Counted from the first letter of the stretch, positions 32,977 through 42,936 are shown. The stretch: 64,000 bases of DNA from Empedobacter sedimenti (GCF_030005555.1 NZ_JASCQG010000002.1:124001-188000), one strand, 5' to 3'. Numbers and translations: made by a program. The notes: generated from the letters alone by a model not told the origin.

Positions 32977-33009
32977 AAAAATGCAACTTTTATGAAGTTG
33001 CATTTTTTG
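32975..33009. terminator. Bidirectional terminator between the globin and the semialdehyde dehydrogenase
   Basis: ATGCAACTT (32981-32989) pairs with AAGTTGCAT (32995-33003), with A- and T-runs outside. Confidence 0.85.
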
Positions 33010-33034
33010 TATTATTTTAGATATGATTGAAAAA

Positions 33035-34408
33035 TTATTTCGCAATCATAATTAATTTTTTATTGATAAACTCCATAATTCCAGCTTTAGAAAGTTCGCG
33101 TCCGTAACCCGAATGTTTTACTCCACCAAAAGGTAAATCTGGACTTGAAGAAACCTGTTTGTTCACGTAAACCATTCCCGAATCTATTCTACGAGCTATT
33201 TTCTCTGCATTTGGAACATCTTCTGTGTAAATAGAAGCACCTAAACCATAAGGTGTATCATTCGCAATTTTGATTGCTTCTTCTACATCTTTCACTTTCC
33301 AAATACAAACCACAGGACCAAAAACTTCTTCGTCATAAGCTTTCATTCCAGGTTTTAAATCTGTTAAAATTGTTGGTTGCAAAAAGAAACCATCACGATC
33401 GATACGTTTTCCTCCTGATACAATTGTTGCTCCTTTATCTGCTGAATCATTAATTTGTTCAACTAATTTTTCTAATGCACTTTCCGAGCTTACAGGTCCC
33501 ATATTGGTATCTGCCTGTGTAGGATCACCAACTTTCATTCCATTTACATAATCCGTAATTTTTTTCAAATATTCGTCGTAAATACCTTCTTGTACAATAA
33601 TACGTTTCGAAGAAGTACAGGCTTGTCCAGCATTACGTAAACGCCCATTAATTGTTCCGTTCATTACTTTTTCGATATCCGCATCATTCAAAACAATCAT
33701 TGGATCAGATCCTCCAAGTTCTAAAACAGAAGGTTTGATTAATTGACCCGCTAAACTAGCAACTTGAGATCCAGCGGCTTCGGAACCAGTTAAAGAAACA
33801 CCAACAATTTTTGGATTATTGATAATTGCATCTGTATCTTTTCCTGACATCAACAAGTTTTTGTACAAACCTTTTGGAGCACCAGAAGCTGTAAACATTT
33901 CTTCGAAAGCGATTCCACATTGTGGAATATTAGAAGCTGTTTTCAAAACGACAGTGTTACCAGCCATAATATGAGGACCAGCAAAACGTGCAATTTGAGA
34001 AAAAGGAAAATTCCAAGGCATAACACCTAACAGTACACCAATAGGTTCTGAAACCACATAAGCGTCGCCTTTTTCTGTTTGTAAAGGAACATTTGCCAAG
34101 AATTCTTCTGCATTATCAGCATAATATTCGATAATATTAGCACTATAATCAATTTCGATTTCACTTTCATACAATGGTTTTCCCATTTCTGTTGTAATCA
34201 AAGCAGCTAAACGAGCTTTTTGTTTACGCATTTCGTTCGCAACACGTTTCATTACAGCTTTTCTTTCTTCGAAAGATTCGAATCGCCATGTTTGATATAA
34301 TTCGTTTGCGTCGTCTATATATTGATTGATTTCTTCGCTTGTGTAGGCTTGAAATTCTTTTTCGATTTTACCTGTAGCAGGATTTAATGTTCTGATTGAA
34401 CTTGCCAT
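33035..34408 (-). CDS. NAD(P)-dependent succinate-semialdehyde dehydrogenase
   Basis: 457-residue aldehyde dehydrogenase of the GabD/Sad group. The Rossmann part includes GVMPWNFPFSQIARF (about 127-141), the catalytic Glu in VLELGGSDPMIV (about 229-240) and the catalytic Cys in NAGQACTSSKRI (about 258-269). Ends with SGYGRELSKAGIMEF. Oxidation of succinic semialdehyde or a similar short aldehyde to the acid is likely; the substrate is inferred from family match. There is no metabolic neighbour. Confidence 0.88.
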   Translation of the reverse strand: MASSIRTLNPATGKIEKEFQAYTSEEINQYIDDANELYQTWRFESFEERKAVMKRVANEMRKQKARLAALITTEMGKPLYESEIEIDYSANIIEYYADNAEEFLANVPLQTEKGDAYVVSEPIGVLLGVMPWNFPFSQIARFAGPHIMAGNTVVLKTASNIPQCGIAFEEMFTASGAPKGLYKNLLMSGKDTDAIINNPKIVGVSLTGSEAAGSQVASLAGQLIKPSVLELGGSDPMIVLNDADIEKVMNGTINGRLRNAGQACTSSKRIIVQEGIYDEYLKKITDYVNGMKVGDPTQADTNMGPVSSESALEKLVEQINDSADKGATIVSGGKRIDRDGFFLQPTILTDLKPGMKAYDEEVFGPVVCIWKVKDVEEAIKIANDTPYGLGASIYTEDVPNAEKIARRIDSGMVYVNKQVSSSPDLPFGGVKHSGYGRELSKAGIMEFINKKLIMIAK

Positions 34409-34832
34409 TTCACTCTTTATTTAATGTATACAAAGTTGTAGCAATTCTCGTTCCTAACAAAACTTTTAGGATAAATAAAACTGATAGTTTGTTGAATAAA
34501 ACTAAATGTAGTTGATTGTTTAGTTTTTATATTAATTTGAGTTAGATAATTTGTTTACTCAATTAAGAAATTTTTCTTTTTCGAAATGTTCAAAGATTTA
34601 GATTTCTTGATAGGTTTGATAAGATAATGAATTAAAGAAAGCGTCATTCTGAACTTGATTCAGAATTACATGATCAATAAATGCATTAATAAAATAAATT
34701 AAAAGCCATAACGAGTTGTCATACCGATTTTGTCGAGATATCTTTTAAGTTATTAATTATAATAGAGTTTACAATGATGAGAAGCTGAAATAAACACAGC
34801 TTGACGTAATATTAATTAATGAAAATTATTTT
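34409..34832. other. 424-bp gap with a repeat copy and no gene
   Basis: No coding frame is credible here. The left half is plain AT-rich. The right half holds copy 2 of the dispersed palindromic repeat (34643-34806). No promoter matching TAnnTTTG for the minus-strand dehydrogenase was found, only a one-mismatch form. Confidence 0.6.
34643..34806. repeat. Dispersed palindromic intergenic repeat, copy 2
   Basis: ATTCTGAA (34646-34653) pairs with TTCAGAAT (34659-34666). A second module from about 34711 to 34806 reads TTGTCATACCGA...GAAGCTGAAATAAAC...AGCTTGAC and is closely similar to 57505-57592. Confidence 0.75.
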
Positions 34833-36392
34833 CTAAAATGGTAAATTATCGTCATCGTTGTTCATAGAACTTGTGAATTCTCCACCGAAATCTCCAAAAG
34901 CATCAGAAGGATCAATGGCAGATAAATTCATAGCGCTATTCATTTCTTGAGAACCATCGTTCATCGAACTTTGAATTTCGAAATCGCTTCCATATGAAGT
35001 TTCCAAATCAGTAAATTTAGCTTGCTCATTAATGAATCGTAAACGTACATTTTCTAACGCACCATTACGGTGTTTTGCAATGATAAACTCGGCTTGACCA
35101 GCACAAGGCTCACTTTCATCATCCCAATATTCCAATTTATAATATTCAGGACGGTAAATAAACGAAACGATATCAGCATCTTGCTCAATCGCTCCAGATT
35201 CACGTAAATCCGAAAGTAAGGGACGTTTACTTCCTCCACGAGTTTCTACCGAACGAGATAGCTGTGATAAAGCAATTACAGGAATACTTAACTCTTTTGC
35301 AATTGCTTTAAGGGAACGTGAAATCATCGAAATCTCTTGCTCACGGTTTCCATTTGCTTTTCCTCCAGCAGTCATCAACTGCAAGTAGTCAATCAAAATC
35401 ATTTTTACACCATGTTGAGAAACTAAACGACGCGCTTTTGCTCTTAAATCGAAGATAGAAAGGGCAGGCGTATCGTCAATGTAAAGCGGTGCATTTTCAA
35501 GACCTTTTACTTTTGTATATAATTGTTTCCATTCGTGATCAGCTAATTTTGCTTTACGCAATTTTTCACCCGATATTCCAGTTTCACCCGAAATCATACG
35601 CGTAATCAACTGAACAGAAGACATCTCTAATGAGAAAACCGCAACCGGAATATTTTTATCAACCGTCATATTTTTCGCCATAGAAAGGATAAAAGCGGTT
35701 TTTCCCATACCAGGACGAGCGGCTAATATAATCAAATCCGATTCTTGCCAACCCGAAGTAATTTTGTCAATTTCTGTAAATCCAGAAGATAAACCAGACA
35801 TTCCTTCTTTGGTAGATTGAGCTTTAATTTTGTCAATCGCTTCGGTTACCAAATCTCTTGCTTCCGAATAACTACGTTTGATTCCACCTTCTGTGATTTC
35901 GAATAATTTCGATTCTGAATAATCCAATAAATCAAATACATCGGCAGTGTCATCGTATGATTTTTCGATTACTTGATTCGAAATTTCGATTAAACGACGA
36001 AGAATGTATTTTTCTTGAATAACACGCGCATAATACTCCACGTGTGCAGAAGAAGAAACTTTTTGCGTTAATTGAATCAAATAATAATCACCTCCAACAC
36101 GATCTAATTTTCCATCACTTTTCAACTCATTCGAAACCGTTAATAAATCAATTGGTTCTGAATCGTTAAATAATTTTTGAATGACAGCATAAATCGCTTG
36201 ATGCTCTGGACGATAGAAAACTTGAGGGGTTAAGATGTCAATTACTTCATCTAAACCTTTCTTATCAATCATCATCGCACCAAGTACAGCTTGCTCTAAA
36301 TCAACGGCTTGAGGAGGAAGTTTTCCTTTCTCTAAACCAATGGTATTGCGCTGGTTAGCTGTATGTTCTTGATTATAATTTGCTTGTTCCAT
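34833..36392 (-). CDS. dnaB: Replicative DNA helicase
   Basis: 519 residues, no intein. The N-terminal DnaB domain has PPQAVDLEQAVLGAMMIDK (about 26-44). The RecA-like domain has Walker A ARPGMGKTAFILS (about 219-231), Walker B ILIDYLQLM (about 329-337), the R-finger/DnaB box IPVIALSQLSRSVETR and SGAIEQDADIVSFIYRPEYY. The acidic tail DDDNLPF resembles other bacterial DnaB/SSB-interacting ends. Ring-shaped fork helicase, cytosolic. Downstream of accA on the same strand but separated by a terminator. Confidence 0.97.
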   Translation of the reverse strand: MEQANYNQEHTANQRNTIGLEKGKLPPQAVDLEQAVLGAMMIDKKGLDEVIDILTPQVFYRPEHQAIYAVIQKLFNDSEPIDLLTVSNELKSDGKLDRVGGDYYLIQLTQKVSSSAHVEYYARVIQEKYILRRLIEISNQVIEKSYDDTADVFDLLDYSESKLFEITEGGIKRSYSEARDLVTEAIDKIKAQSTKEGMSGLSSGFTEIDKITSGWQESDLIILAARPGMGKTAFILSMAKNMTVDKNIPVAVFSLEMSSVQLITRMISGETGISGEKLRKAKLADHEWKQLYTKVKGLENAPLYIDDTPALSIFDLRAKARRLVSQHGVKMILIDYLQLMTAGGKANGNREQEISMISRSLKAIAKELSIPVIALSQLSRSVETRGGSKRPLLSDLRESGAIEQDADIVSFIYRPEYYKLEYWDDESEPCAGQAEFIIAKHRNGALENVRLRFINEQAKFTDLETSYGSDFEIQSSMNDGSQEMNSAMNLSAIDPSDAFGDFGGEFTSSMNNDDDNLPF

Positions 36393-36414
36393 AAGAGGTT
36401 CAAAATTAAAGAAA

Positions 36415-36448
36415 AAAACGAGATATAACTAATTTTATATCTCGTTTT
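36415..36448 (-). terminator. Terminator between accA and dnaB
   Basis: AAAACGAGATATAA (36415-36428) pairs with TTATATCTCGTTTT (36435-36448), a 14-bp stem. It ends the accA transcript just before dnaB; T residues follow on the minus strand. Confidence 0.8.
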
Positions 36449-36489
36449 TATTTGTTATATTCTACAATAACTAGTATTGTAAAAGTGTG

Positions 36490-37443
36490 TTATCCTGAAA
36501 ATTCTCCGAATTTTATGAAACGTTCTTGACGTTGTGTTTGTAATTCTTTTGGAGAAAGTTTTTTCAATTCATTGTATGTTTCTAAAACTTTATTTTTCAA
36601 GTTTGTGTATGCAACTTCTGGTTTGTAATGTGCTCCACCAAGAGGTTCTTGAATAATATCTTCAATTAATCCTAATTCTAACATATCAGGACCAGTTAAT
36701 TTCATTTGCGAAGCGGCTTGCTCTTTGTAATCCCAACTTCTCCATAAAATTGTCGAACAGTTTTCTGGTGAAATTACAGAATACCAAGTGTTTTCTAACA
36801 TGAAAACTTTGTTTCCAACTCCAATCCCTAATGCTCCACCTGAAGCTCCTTCACCAATTACAATTGTAATGATAGGAACAGTTAGTTTCAACATTTCGTA
36901 GATGTTTTTCGCAATAGCTTCTCCTTGACCTCTTTCTTCAGCTTCTAAACCAGGATATGCACCAGGAGTGTCGACTAATGTAATAACAGGAATATTAAAT
37001 TTTTCTGCTAATTTCATTAAACGTAAAGCTTTGCGGTAACCATCAGGATTAGACATTCCGAAACGACGATATTGTCTTTCCTTTGTGTTTTTACCTTTTT
37101 GTTGCCCAATAATCATAAAAGACTGACCATTGATTTTTCCAATTCCACCAACCATTGCTTTATCATCAGCAAAAGTTCTATCTCCGTGAATTTCGATAAA
37201 TGTATTATCAGTAATTGCGTATGCGTAATCTAAAGTATAAGGGCGAGAAGGGTGACGAGATAATTGTACACGTTGCCATGGAGTTAAATTACCATAGATT
37301 TCCTTCTTTTTATTTTCAATTGCAATTTCAATTTCAACACAAGCTTGTTTGATATTAACACCGCTTCCTTCTCCGACGATTTGACAGCTTTTTAACTGTT
37401 CTTCTAAATCTTTGATAGGTTGTTCAAATTCTAAATATTCCAT
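36490..37443 (-). CDS. accA: Acetyl-CoA carboxylase carboxyltransferase subunit alpha
   Basis: Transfers CO2 from biotin to acetyl-CoA, making malonyl-CoA for fatty acid synthesis together with AccD (not in window). 317 residues from this ATG. Blocks: [76 protein letters not shown] and [20 protein letters not shown]. The in-frame ATG at 37461 lies before the -7 box TATATTTG (37467-37474), so translation should start at 37443. Confidence 0.95.
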   Translation of the reverse strand: MEYLEFEQPIKDLEEQLKSCQIVGEGSGVNIKQACVEIEIAIENKKKEIYGNLTPWQRVQLSRHPSRPYTLDYAYAITDNTFIEIHGDRTFADDKAMVGGIGKINGQSFMIIGQQKGKNTKERQYRRFGMSNPDGYRKALRLMKLAEKFNIPVITLVDTPGAYPGLEAEERGQGEAIAKNIYEMLKLTVPIITIVIGEGASGGALGIGVGNKVFMLENTWYSVISPENCSTILWRSWDYKEQAASQMKLTGPDMLELGLIEDIIQEPLGGAHYKPEVAYTNLKNKVLETYNELKKLSPKELQTQRQERFIKFGEFSG

Positions 37444-37466
37444 ACAAAAGTGTTTGTTCAATTCAA

Positions 37467-37474
37467 CAAATATA
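37467..37474 (-). promoter_or_regulatory. -7 box (TATATTTG) for accA
   Basis: It reads TATATTTG on the minus strand, 23 nt before the ATG at 37443. It fixes that start over the upstream ATG. Confidence 0.6.
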
Positions 37475-37551
37475 GAAAAGGTTTTTTAGCCAATTATAAA
37501 TAAATGTAGAATGTTTTAGATATTTTTTTCAATTCATTCAATTTCAAAAGA

Positions 37552-37584
37552 TAAAAGCGCCTGCTAAAGTAGTAGACGCTTTTA
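37552..37584 (-). terminator. Terminator after the thiolase gene
   Basis: AAAAGCG (37553-37559) pairs with CGCTTTT (37577-37583) with an imperfect middle; T-run on the minus strand. Confidence 0.65.
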
Positions 37585-37601
37585 CTTCTATATTTTGAAT
37601 A

Positions 37602-38780
37602 TTACATTTTTTCAATAATCATTGCAGATGCTCCACCGCCACCATTACAGATAGCTGCACCTCCTATTTTTCCTCCGTTTTGCTCTAAAACGTTTAATAA
37701 TGTAACTAAAATTCTTGATCCAGAATTTCCAAGTGGGTGACCAATAGAAACCGCACCTCCATTTACATTAACTTTAGAAGCATCCAAGTTTAATAATTTA
37801 GTATTTGCAATTCCAACAACTGAAAACGCTTCGTTGAATTCCCAGAAATCAACATCAGTAGCTGTCATATTAGCTTTTTTCAATAATTTTTCAACCGCTT
37901 TAGCTGGCGCAGTTGTAAATTTAGAAGGTTCTTGAGAAGCATCAGCATAAGCGATAACTTTTGCAAGAGGCTTTAATCCTAATTCGTTTGCTTTATCCAA
38001 AGACATTAATACTAAAGCAGAAGCTCCATCATTGATTGTTGAAGCATTTGCAGCAGTTACAGTTCCGTCTTTAGAGAAAACTGCACGTAAACCTGGAACT
38101 TTATCAAAGTTTACATTTTTATATTCTTCGTCTTCTTTAAAAATAACTGGTTCTCCTTTGCGTTGAGGAATTTCTACAGGAACAACTTCGTTGTCAAATT
38201 TTCCAGCAGCCCAAGCTGCAGAAGATTTTTTGTAAGAATTGATCGCAAATTCATCTTGTTCTTCACGAGAAATATTGAACTCAGTTGCACAAGTATCTCC
38301 AAAAAGTCCCATCATTTCTTTGCTGTAGTAATCTTGCAAACCATCGTTCACAATTCCATCTAACAAAACAGTATTTCCGTATTTATTTCCAGTTCTTGCA
38401 TTTGGCGAATAAAAAGGAACCATAGACATGTTTTCCATTCCTCCAGCAACTACAACATCTGCATCACCCAAACGAATCGCTTGCGTAGCAAACATTACAG
38501 CTTTCATACCAGAAGCACAAACTTTGTTTACCGTTGTTGCAGGAATCGTATTTGGTAAACCTGCTTTTATCATTGCTTGCTTAGCAGGCGCTTGTCCTTC
38601 ACCAGCTTGCAATACATTTCCCATATATACTTCATCAACTAGATTTCCGTCTAAGTTGATTTTATCTAAAGCTCCTTTAATAGCTGTAGCGCCTAAATCT
38701 GTAGCAGGAACGTTAGATAAACTTCCTAAAAAAGATCCCATTGCTGTACGAACAGCTGAAACTATTACGACTTCTTTCAT
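37602..38780 (-). CDS. Acetyl-CoA C-acetyltransferase (thiolase)
   Basis: 392-residue type I/II thiolase. The acyl-carrying Cys is in NKVCASGMKAVMFA (about 85-98), the base His in SIGHPLGNSGSR (about 346-357) and the second Cys in AAICNGGGGASAM (about 376-388). Biosynthetic thiolases join two acetyl-CoA; degradative ones split 3-ketoacyl-CoA. Length and the absence of fad genes suggest the first. Monocistronic, with terminator; no exact promoter box seen upstream. Confidence 0.94.
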   Translation of the reverse strand: MKEVVIVSAVRTAMGSFLGSLSNVPATDLGATAIKGALDKINLDGNLVDEVYMGNVLQAGEGQAPAKQAMIKAGLPNTIPATTVNKVCASGMKAVMFATQAIRLGDADVVVAGGMENMSMVPFYSPNARTGNKYGNTVLLDGIVNDGLQDYYSKEMMGLFGDTCATEFNISREEQDEFAINSYKKSSAAWAAGKFDNEVVPVEIPQRKGEPVIFKEDEEYKNVNFDKVPGLRAVFSKDGTVTAANASTINDGASALVLMSLDKANELGLKPLAKVIAYADASQEPSKFTTAPAKAVEKLLKKANMTATDVDFWEFNEAFSVVGIANTKLLNLDASKVNVNGGAVSIGHPLGNSGSRILVTLLNVLEQNGGKIGGAAICNGGGGASAMIIEKM

Positions 38781-38962
38781 TTAATTGTGATTTTGTTTTT
38801 TATTATGATAACTTAATAATGCAAGATATAAAATTTATAGTAGTATTAATTTGATTTACTTTTTAAAGATTTTTTAAATTTGTTATTGACTTAATACAGA
38901 TAATTGATTTTTTTTGTTAAAATGATAATTATCTTAGAATAGAATATTTTTTGGATGATAAA

Positions 38963-40276
38963 ATGATTAAAATGCTGAAGATAAAAATGATATTATTTGG
39001 TTTGATTTCATGTTTTGCAATTGCAATCGGAAATGCGCAAACCTTTGATCAAAAATATTTTAAAACAATTTTAGATTCACTTACATCAAATTCGTTTGCT
39101 GGGAGAGGTTATGTAGATAATGGAATGACAAATGCAGGGAGTTATTTACAAACTGAATTCAAAAAAAATGGCTTGAGCTCTTTTTCCTCTAATTATAAAC
39201 AGACTTTTACTTTTCCGATTAATGTAATCAAAGATGCAAAACTGAAAATTAATGGAAAAGAATTGAAATATGGAATTGATTTTATTATAAAACCAAGTTC
39301 TAAATCAGTTTTCGAGTCTAAGCTCGCATTTTATACTTTAAATACTAAAGAATATGTAGAATCTTTTCAATCGAATGATAAAACGAGACATTTTATTGTA
39401 AAAGATAATGAATTACAAAAAAGGAAAAATGTTATTTTGCCGCCTTTAATGACTTCTGTCGATTCTATTCAGAAATATTACAAACAATGGGCGAATATTT
39501 ATGAGAAAGATGATAATCAAGATCGTGCAATTTTTCGATTTACTTCAGATAAATTAACATCGAGCCTTAGTCAGAGACAATCTTCGATTTCTGAGTTTAT
39601 TATTTCGGATAAATTTTATTCGAAAAACATGAATATCAATGATTTTTCTATAAAAACTGAATTAAATAATTCATTCGAAGCAAATAATATAATTGGTTAC
39701 ATTGACGGAAAGAATAATGATAGCGTAATTGTGATTTCTGCACATTACGATCATTTAGGGAAAGTTGGAAAAACTATTTTTCCTGGAGCGAGTGATAATG
39801 CAAGCGGAACGGCGATGATGATGACGTTGATGACGTATTATTCGAAGCATCAACCTAATTATAAAATGGTTTTTATGGCTTTTGCAGGTGAAGAAGCCGG
39901 AATTATAGGTTCAGATTATTTTGTAACCAATCCTTTATTTAATTTGAAGCAAATCAAATTTTTAGTCAATTTAGACATTATGGGAGCGGGCGATCAAGGA
40001 ATTCAAGTCGTAAATGGTAAAGTTTTCCCGGCAAAATTTAATAAACTCGTTGCGATAAATTCAAAAAATAATTATCTTAGAGAAGTTAAAAATAGGGGAG
40101 AATCGTGTAATTCTGACCACTGTCCTTTTTATTTAAAAGGTGTTCCGTCTTTTTTTATTTATACATTAGGAGGAAAAGGTTTTTATCATGATCCTAATGA
40201 TACCGCAGTAAATTTAGATTTAAGCTATTCAGAAAAAGTCTTTTATTTACTAAGAGATTTCATAGATGTATTATAA
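38963..40276 (+). CDS. Secreted M28-family metallopeptidase
   Basis: Predicted zinc aminopeptidase. Signal peptide MIKMLKIKMILFGLISCFAIAIGNAQ starts at the ATG at 38963; an upstream TTG at 38951 and later ATGs are other candidates. The catalytic domain (about 230-430) shows the zinc ligands and base in order: SAHYDHLG (His, Asp), GASDNASGTAMM (Asp), AFAGEEAGIIGS (Glu-Glu), NLDIMGAG (Asp) and YHDPNDT (His). Two-zinc site complete. The N-terminal ~200 residues carry no known domain. Followed by the candidate minus-strand RNA. Confidence 0.92.
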   Translation: MIKMLKIKMILFGLISCFAIAIGNAQTFDQKYFKTILDSLTSNSFAGRGYVDNGMTNAGSYLQTEFKKNGLSSFSSNYKQTFTFPINVIKDAKLKINGKELKYGIDFIIKPSSKSVFESKLAFYTLNTKEYVESFQSNDKTRHFIVKDNELQKRKNVILPPLMTSVDSIQKYYKQWANIYEKDDNQDRAIFRFTSDKLTSSLSQRQSSISEFIISDKFYSKNMNINDFSIKTELNNSFEANNIIGYIDGKNNDSVIVISAHYDHLGKVGKTIFPGASDNASGTAMMMTLMTYYSKHQPNYKMVFMAFAGEEAGIIGSDYFVTNPLFNLKQIKFLVNLDIMGAGDQGIQVVNGKVFPAKFNKLVAINSKNNYLREVKNRGESCNSDHCPFYLKGVPSFFIYTLGGKGFYHDPNDTAVNLDLSYSEKVFYLLRDFIDVL

Positions 40277-40746
40277 AAAAAAAATAATCCGTTCTGAAAG
40301 AACGGATTACTAACCAACCTAAACTACTATAAAAAACTCTAAAAAGTAAAAAAGAGTTGCGAGTAAGTTCAACTTCATGATTCCATTTCATTTTACTCGT
40401 TTAATACTCTCTGTATTACTATCTATGAATAAATTATTTGACTCTGCAAATGTCTAATTTTTTTGTCTGATTTGAAACAATATGAAAAGATTTTATCTAT
40501 GATAGTAATAGTTTAAATTTATAACAATTGATTAAAATCGGTTATAAACTTGTATTGAAAAGGTTTTGAGTAAAGACAATAAGAGTATGAAGAATAATCT
40601 AAAAGTTATATTTTAACATAATATTAACTTTTAAAATTCTTAGCTAGTAGAGTATTTGTAAATTAATTCTTTAAACTAAATTTGAAAAAATAATTAAAGT
40701 TTAAAAATGCTTTGATCGTTACAAATTCTAAACCAAATTTAGTTAA
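40277..40746. other. 470-bp gap after the M28 gene
   Basis: No long coding frame. The left 170 bp hold a set of stem-loops described separately as a candidate small RNA. The right 300 bp are AT-rich and I see nothing more in them; no TAnnTTTG box for the 40747 gene was found. Confidence 0.5.
40283..40445 (-). ncRNA. Candidate minus-strand small RNA with three stem-loops
   Basis: Read on the minus strand, CGAGTAA/TTACTCG (40393-40399 with 40360-40366), AACTCT/AGAGTT (40353-40358 with 40335-40340) and a 10-bp hairpin (40300-40309 with 40285-40294) occur in series. The last is followed by a run of at least eight T, an intrinsic terminator. A one-mismatch -7 box (GACATTTG, 40446-40453) lies at the 5' end. 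No gene on that strand otherwise explains the terminator. A 34-codon frame from an ATG at about 40390 is possible but weak. Confidence 0.35.
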
Positions 40747-41319
40747 ATGAAAAATATTTTTTTAATTCTATTGTTTAATTTATCATTAAGTATTCATGCA
40801 CAGAATGTTAATCCGGATCAAGTTCGTGTTAAAATTTATGATACGATTGTAAATGATATCAATAAACATAGATTAGCTTCGATAAACAAACAAATTGTTA
40901 TAGATCCTACTATTAATAAGTTTGGTGATTATAAATTAGATGAATTTGGCGTAAAATTAGATTCAGTTAAATATGATCAGAATTTAAAGTTTTGTACAAA
41001 AACTTCTGTATATAAATGTGTTACAAAATTTGAGATAGATCAATATAAAATAGTGAATGTATTTAAAGATCAAAAAGATGCAATTCATCAAGATTTTTAT
41101 GGAATATATGCGCCCTTAGATAGTTGGTATAATTTGATTTATTTTTCGATGGTAAAACATTTTGAGAAAGATAGAGCTTTCCAGTTTGATGTAGTAATTC
41201 CGGTAAGAAATGTTTGGATAAGTGAGAAGGAGATGAAAGAGCAAATTTATTTTTATCAGTTGAAGTTTGATGAACGCTTTAAGATTCTGAAATTTGAAAA
41301 ATTATTTCTAAAACATTAA
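40747..41319 (+). CDS. Secreted protein of unknown function
   Basis: 190 residues with signal peptide MKNIFLILLFNLSLSIHAQ. The mature part is a mixed alpha/beta sequence with many Lys, Asp and Tyr (for example YKLDEFGVKLDSVKYDQNLK). No motif recognised. It lies 55 bp before the next unknown gene on the same strand, so the two may be co-transcribed. Function unknown. Confidence 0.7.
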   Translation: MKNIFLILLFNLSLSIHAQNVNPDQVRVKIYDTIVNDINKHRLASINKQIVIDPTINKFGDYKLDEFGVKLDSVKYDQNLKFCTKTSVYKCVTKFEIDQYKIVNVFKDQKDAIHQDFYGIYAPLDSWYNLIYFSMVKHFEKDRAFQFDVVIPVRNVWISEKEMKEQIYFYQLKFDERFKILKFEKLFLKH

Positions 41320-41373
41320 TATTCAGTCCTAAAAAATCGTAAATTAGCAATAATGTAAATCAAATAAAAACCA

Positions 41374-41889
41374 ATGTTAAATGTAAGTTCGTATATTGAT
41401 GAGTTGTTACAACTTTCAAAAGGTAATCTTAGAATTTGCCGAATGAATTGGTGGCTTTTGAAGTATGAGGACGAGTTTAAGAATGCAATTGACGAAACTT
41501 CTTGTAAAAAATGGCAACGTTGGTTTTATAATGACGAACATCCTTATCCGTGTGTTTGTCCGAAGCGAGAAAAATTATGTGTTTTCATCGATTTGTACCG
41601 AGAATTAGATCGTTTGACACAAGTACAACGTTTGGAAAAGTTTTTTGAAGACTCTTTTCAGCGATTTGAGTTGATAAAAGATTCAACAGACTTAATAAGA
41701 GGTTGGATGAGTGAAATAAGACCTGTTATTTCATCAATTTATTTGTTATTAGATAAGAACGATAATCTCAAAATTAGGTTTTATAATTCTGATCCTGTTT
41801 TGGAAGTGAATATCAATAAAAACGATTACAAATACACTTTACTTTGTTTAGATATTTTTAATTATAATATGTACGTAAAAGGTATGTAA
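41374..41889 (+). CDS. Hypothetical cytosolic protein
   Basis: 171 residues, not recognised. No signal or membrane segment. It contains Trp-rich stretches (CRMNWWLLKYEDEFKNAI, KWQRWFYNDEHPYPCVC) and five Cys in the first 70 residues, some in C-x-C spacing. The C-terminal third is beta-type. A terminator follows at 41894-41925. Confidence 0.65.
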   Translation: MLNVSSYIDELLQLSKGNLRICRMNWWLLKYEDEFKNAIDETSCKKWQRWFYNDEHPYPCVCPKREKLCVFIDLYRELDRLTQVQRLEKFFEDSFQRFELIKDSTDLIRGWMSEIRPVISSIYLLLDKNDNLKIRFYNSDPVLEVNINKNDYKYTLLCLDIFNYNMYVKGM

Positions 41890-41893
41890 AAAA

Positions 41894-41925
41894 GAAAAGA
41901 GAGTTGAATAATCAGCTCTCTTTTC
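41894..41925 (+). terminator. Terminator after the 41374 gene (bidirectional)
   Basis: GAAAAGAGAG (41894-41903) pairs with CTCTCTTTTC (41916-41925). It also lies 28 bp beyond the stop of the convergent oxygenase gene. Confidence 0.7.
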
Positions 41926-41952
41926 ATGTGAAATAAATAGATTAAATATGGT

Positions 41953-42906
41953 TTATTTTATTAAACCAATTTCTCTTAAACGCTGTGTTAAAAAATCTCC
42001 AGCTGTAATATCTTCAAATTGTTTTGGATTTTCTTCCGTAATACAATTCTCTAAAACAGATAAATCCATTTCAGAAACTGGATGCATAAAGAATGGAATA
42101 GAAAAACGAGACGTTCCCCATAATTCTTTTTCAGGATTAACTACTTGGTGAATAGTCGATTTTAAACGATTGTTTGTATGTCTTGATAACATATCACCAA
42201 CGTTAATTACTAATTCGTCATCAGCTGCAATTGCATCAACCCAAGTTCCGTCATGTTTTTGTACTTGTAATCCACGACCTTGCGCTCCCATTAATAAAGT
42301 AATCAAGTTAATGTCACCATGAGCACCTGCGCGTACAGCACCTTTAGGTTCTTCTGTGATAGGAGGGTAGTGAATAGCTCTTAAAATAGAATTTCCGTTT
42401 TGTACTTTATTATCAAAATAAAATTCGTCTAATCCTAAGAAAATTGCTAATGCACGAAGTACATAAATACCCGTTTTTTCTAATTGTTTATATGTTTCTT
42501 CTCCGTATTTATTGAATTCTGCAACTTCTTTTACATCAACGTTTTCAGGATAATTGTATTTTGCTTTATCTTCTTCGTTTACATATTGTCCAAAGTGCCA
42601 AAATTCTTTCAAATCACCTTCAGGTTTATCTTTTGCATGTTCTTGACCAAAAGCTGTGTATCCTCTTTGTCCACCAATTCCTTCAACAATATAACTACGT
42701 TTAGTTTCTGTTGGTAATGCGTAAAATTCGCGAACGTTTTTATATAAATTCTCTACCAAATCGTCAGATAAAAAATGTCCTTTTAAAGCTACAAATCCAA
42801 TTTCTTCGTATGCTTTACCAATTTCATTGACAAATTTTTGTTTTCTTGATGAATCTTCAGATAAAAAATCGGCAAGATTAACTGATGGTATTCCGTTTTG
42901 TGACAT
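41953..42906 (-). CDS. 2-oxoglutarate/Fe(II)-dependent oxygenase (isopenicillin N synthase-like)
   Basis: 317 residues from the chosen ATG. The N-terminal domain (IPSVNLADFLSED...) and the jelly-roll carry the ferrous iron ligands His-x-Asp in AGAHGDINLITLL (about 209-221) and the distal His in STIHQVVNP, with the oxoglutarate/substrate Arg in SRFSIPFFMHP. Most similar by pattern to the plant-like isopenicillin N synthase group; substrate unknown. The upstream ATG at 42939 lies in front of the -7 box TACATTTG, so 42906 is used. Confidence 0.9.
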   Translation of the reverse strand: MSQNGIPSVNLADFLSEDSSRKQKFVNEIGKAYEEIGFVALKGHFLSDDLVENLYKNVREFYALPTETKRSYIVEGIGGQRGYTAFGQEHAKDKPEGDLKEFWHFGQYVNEEDKAKYNYPENVDVKEVAEFNKYGEETYKQLEKTGIYVLRALAIFLGLDEFYFDNKVQNGNSILRAIHYPPITEEPKGAVRAGAHGDINLITLLMGAQGRGLQVQKHDGTWVDAIAADDELVINVGDMLSRHTNNRLKSTIHQVVNPEKELWGTSRFSIPFFMHPVSEMDLSVLENCITEENPKQFEDITAGDFLTQRLREIGLIK

Positions 42907-42936
42907 CTGTGTGTACTTTTTTGTATAATTCTTTTG

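Noticed and set aside
40283-40310. Plus-strand terminator for the M28 peptidase
   Set aside because: The hairpin lacks a T-run on the plus strand; the A-run before it makes a T-run on the minus strand only. The peptidase transcript end stays unknown.
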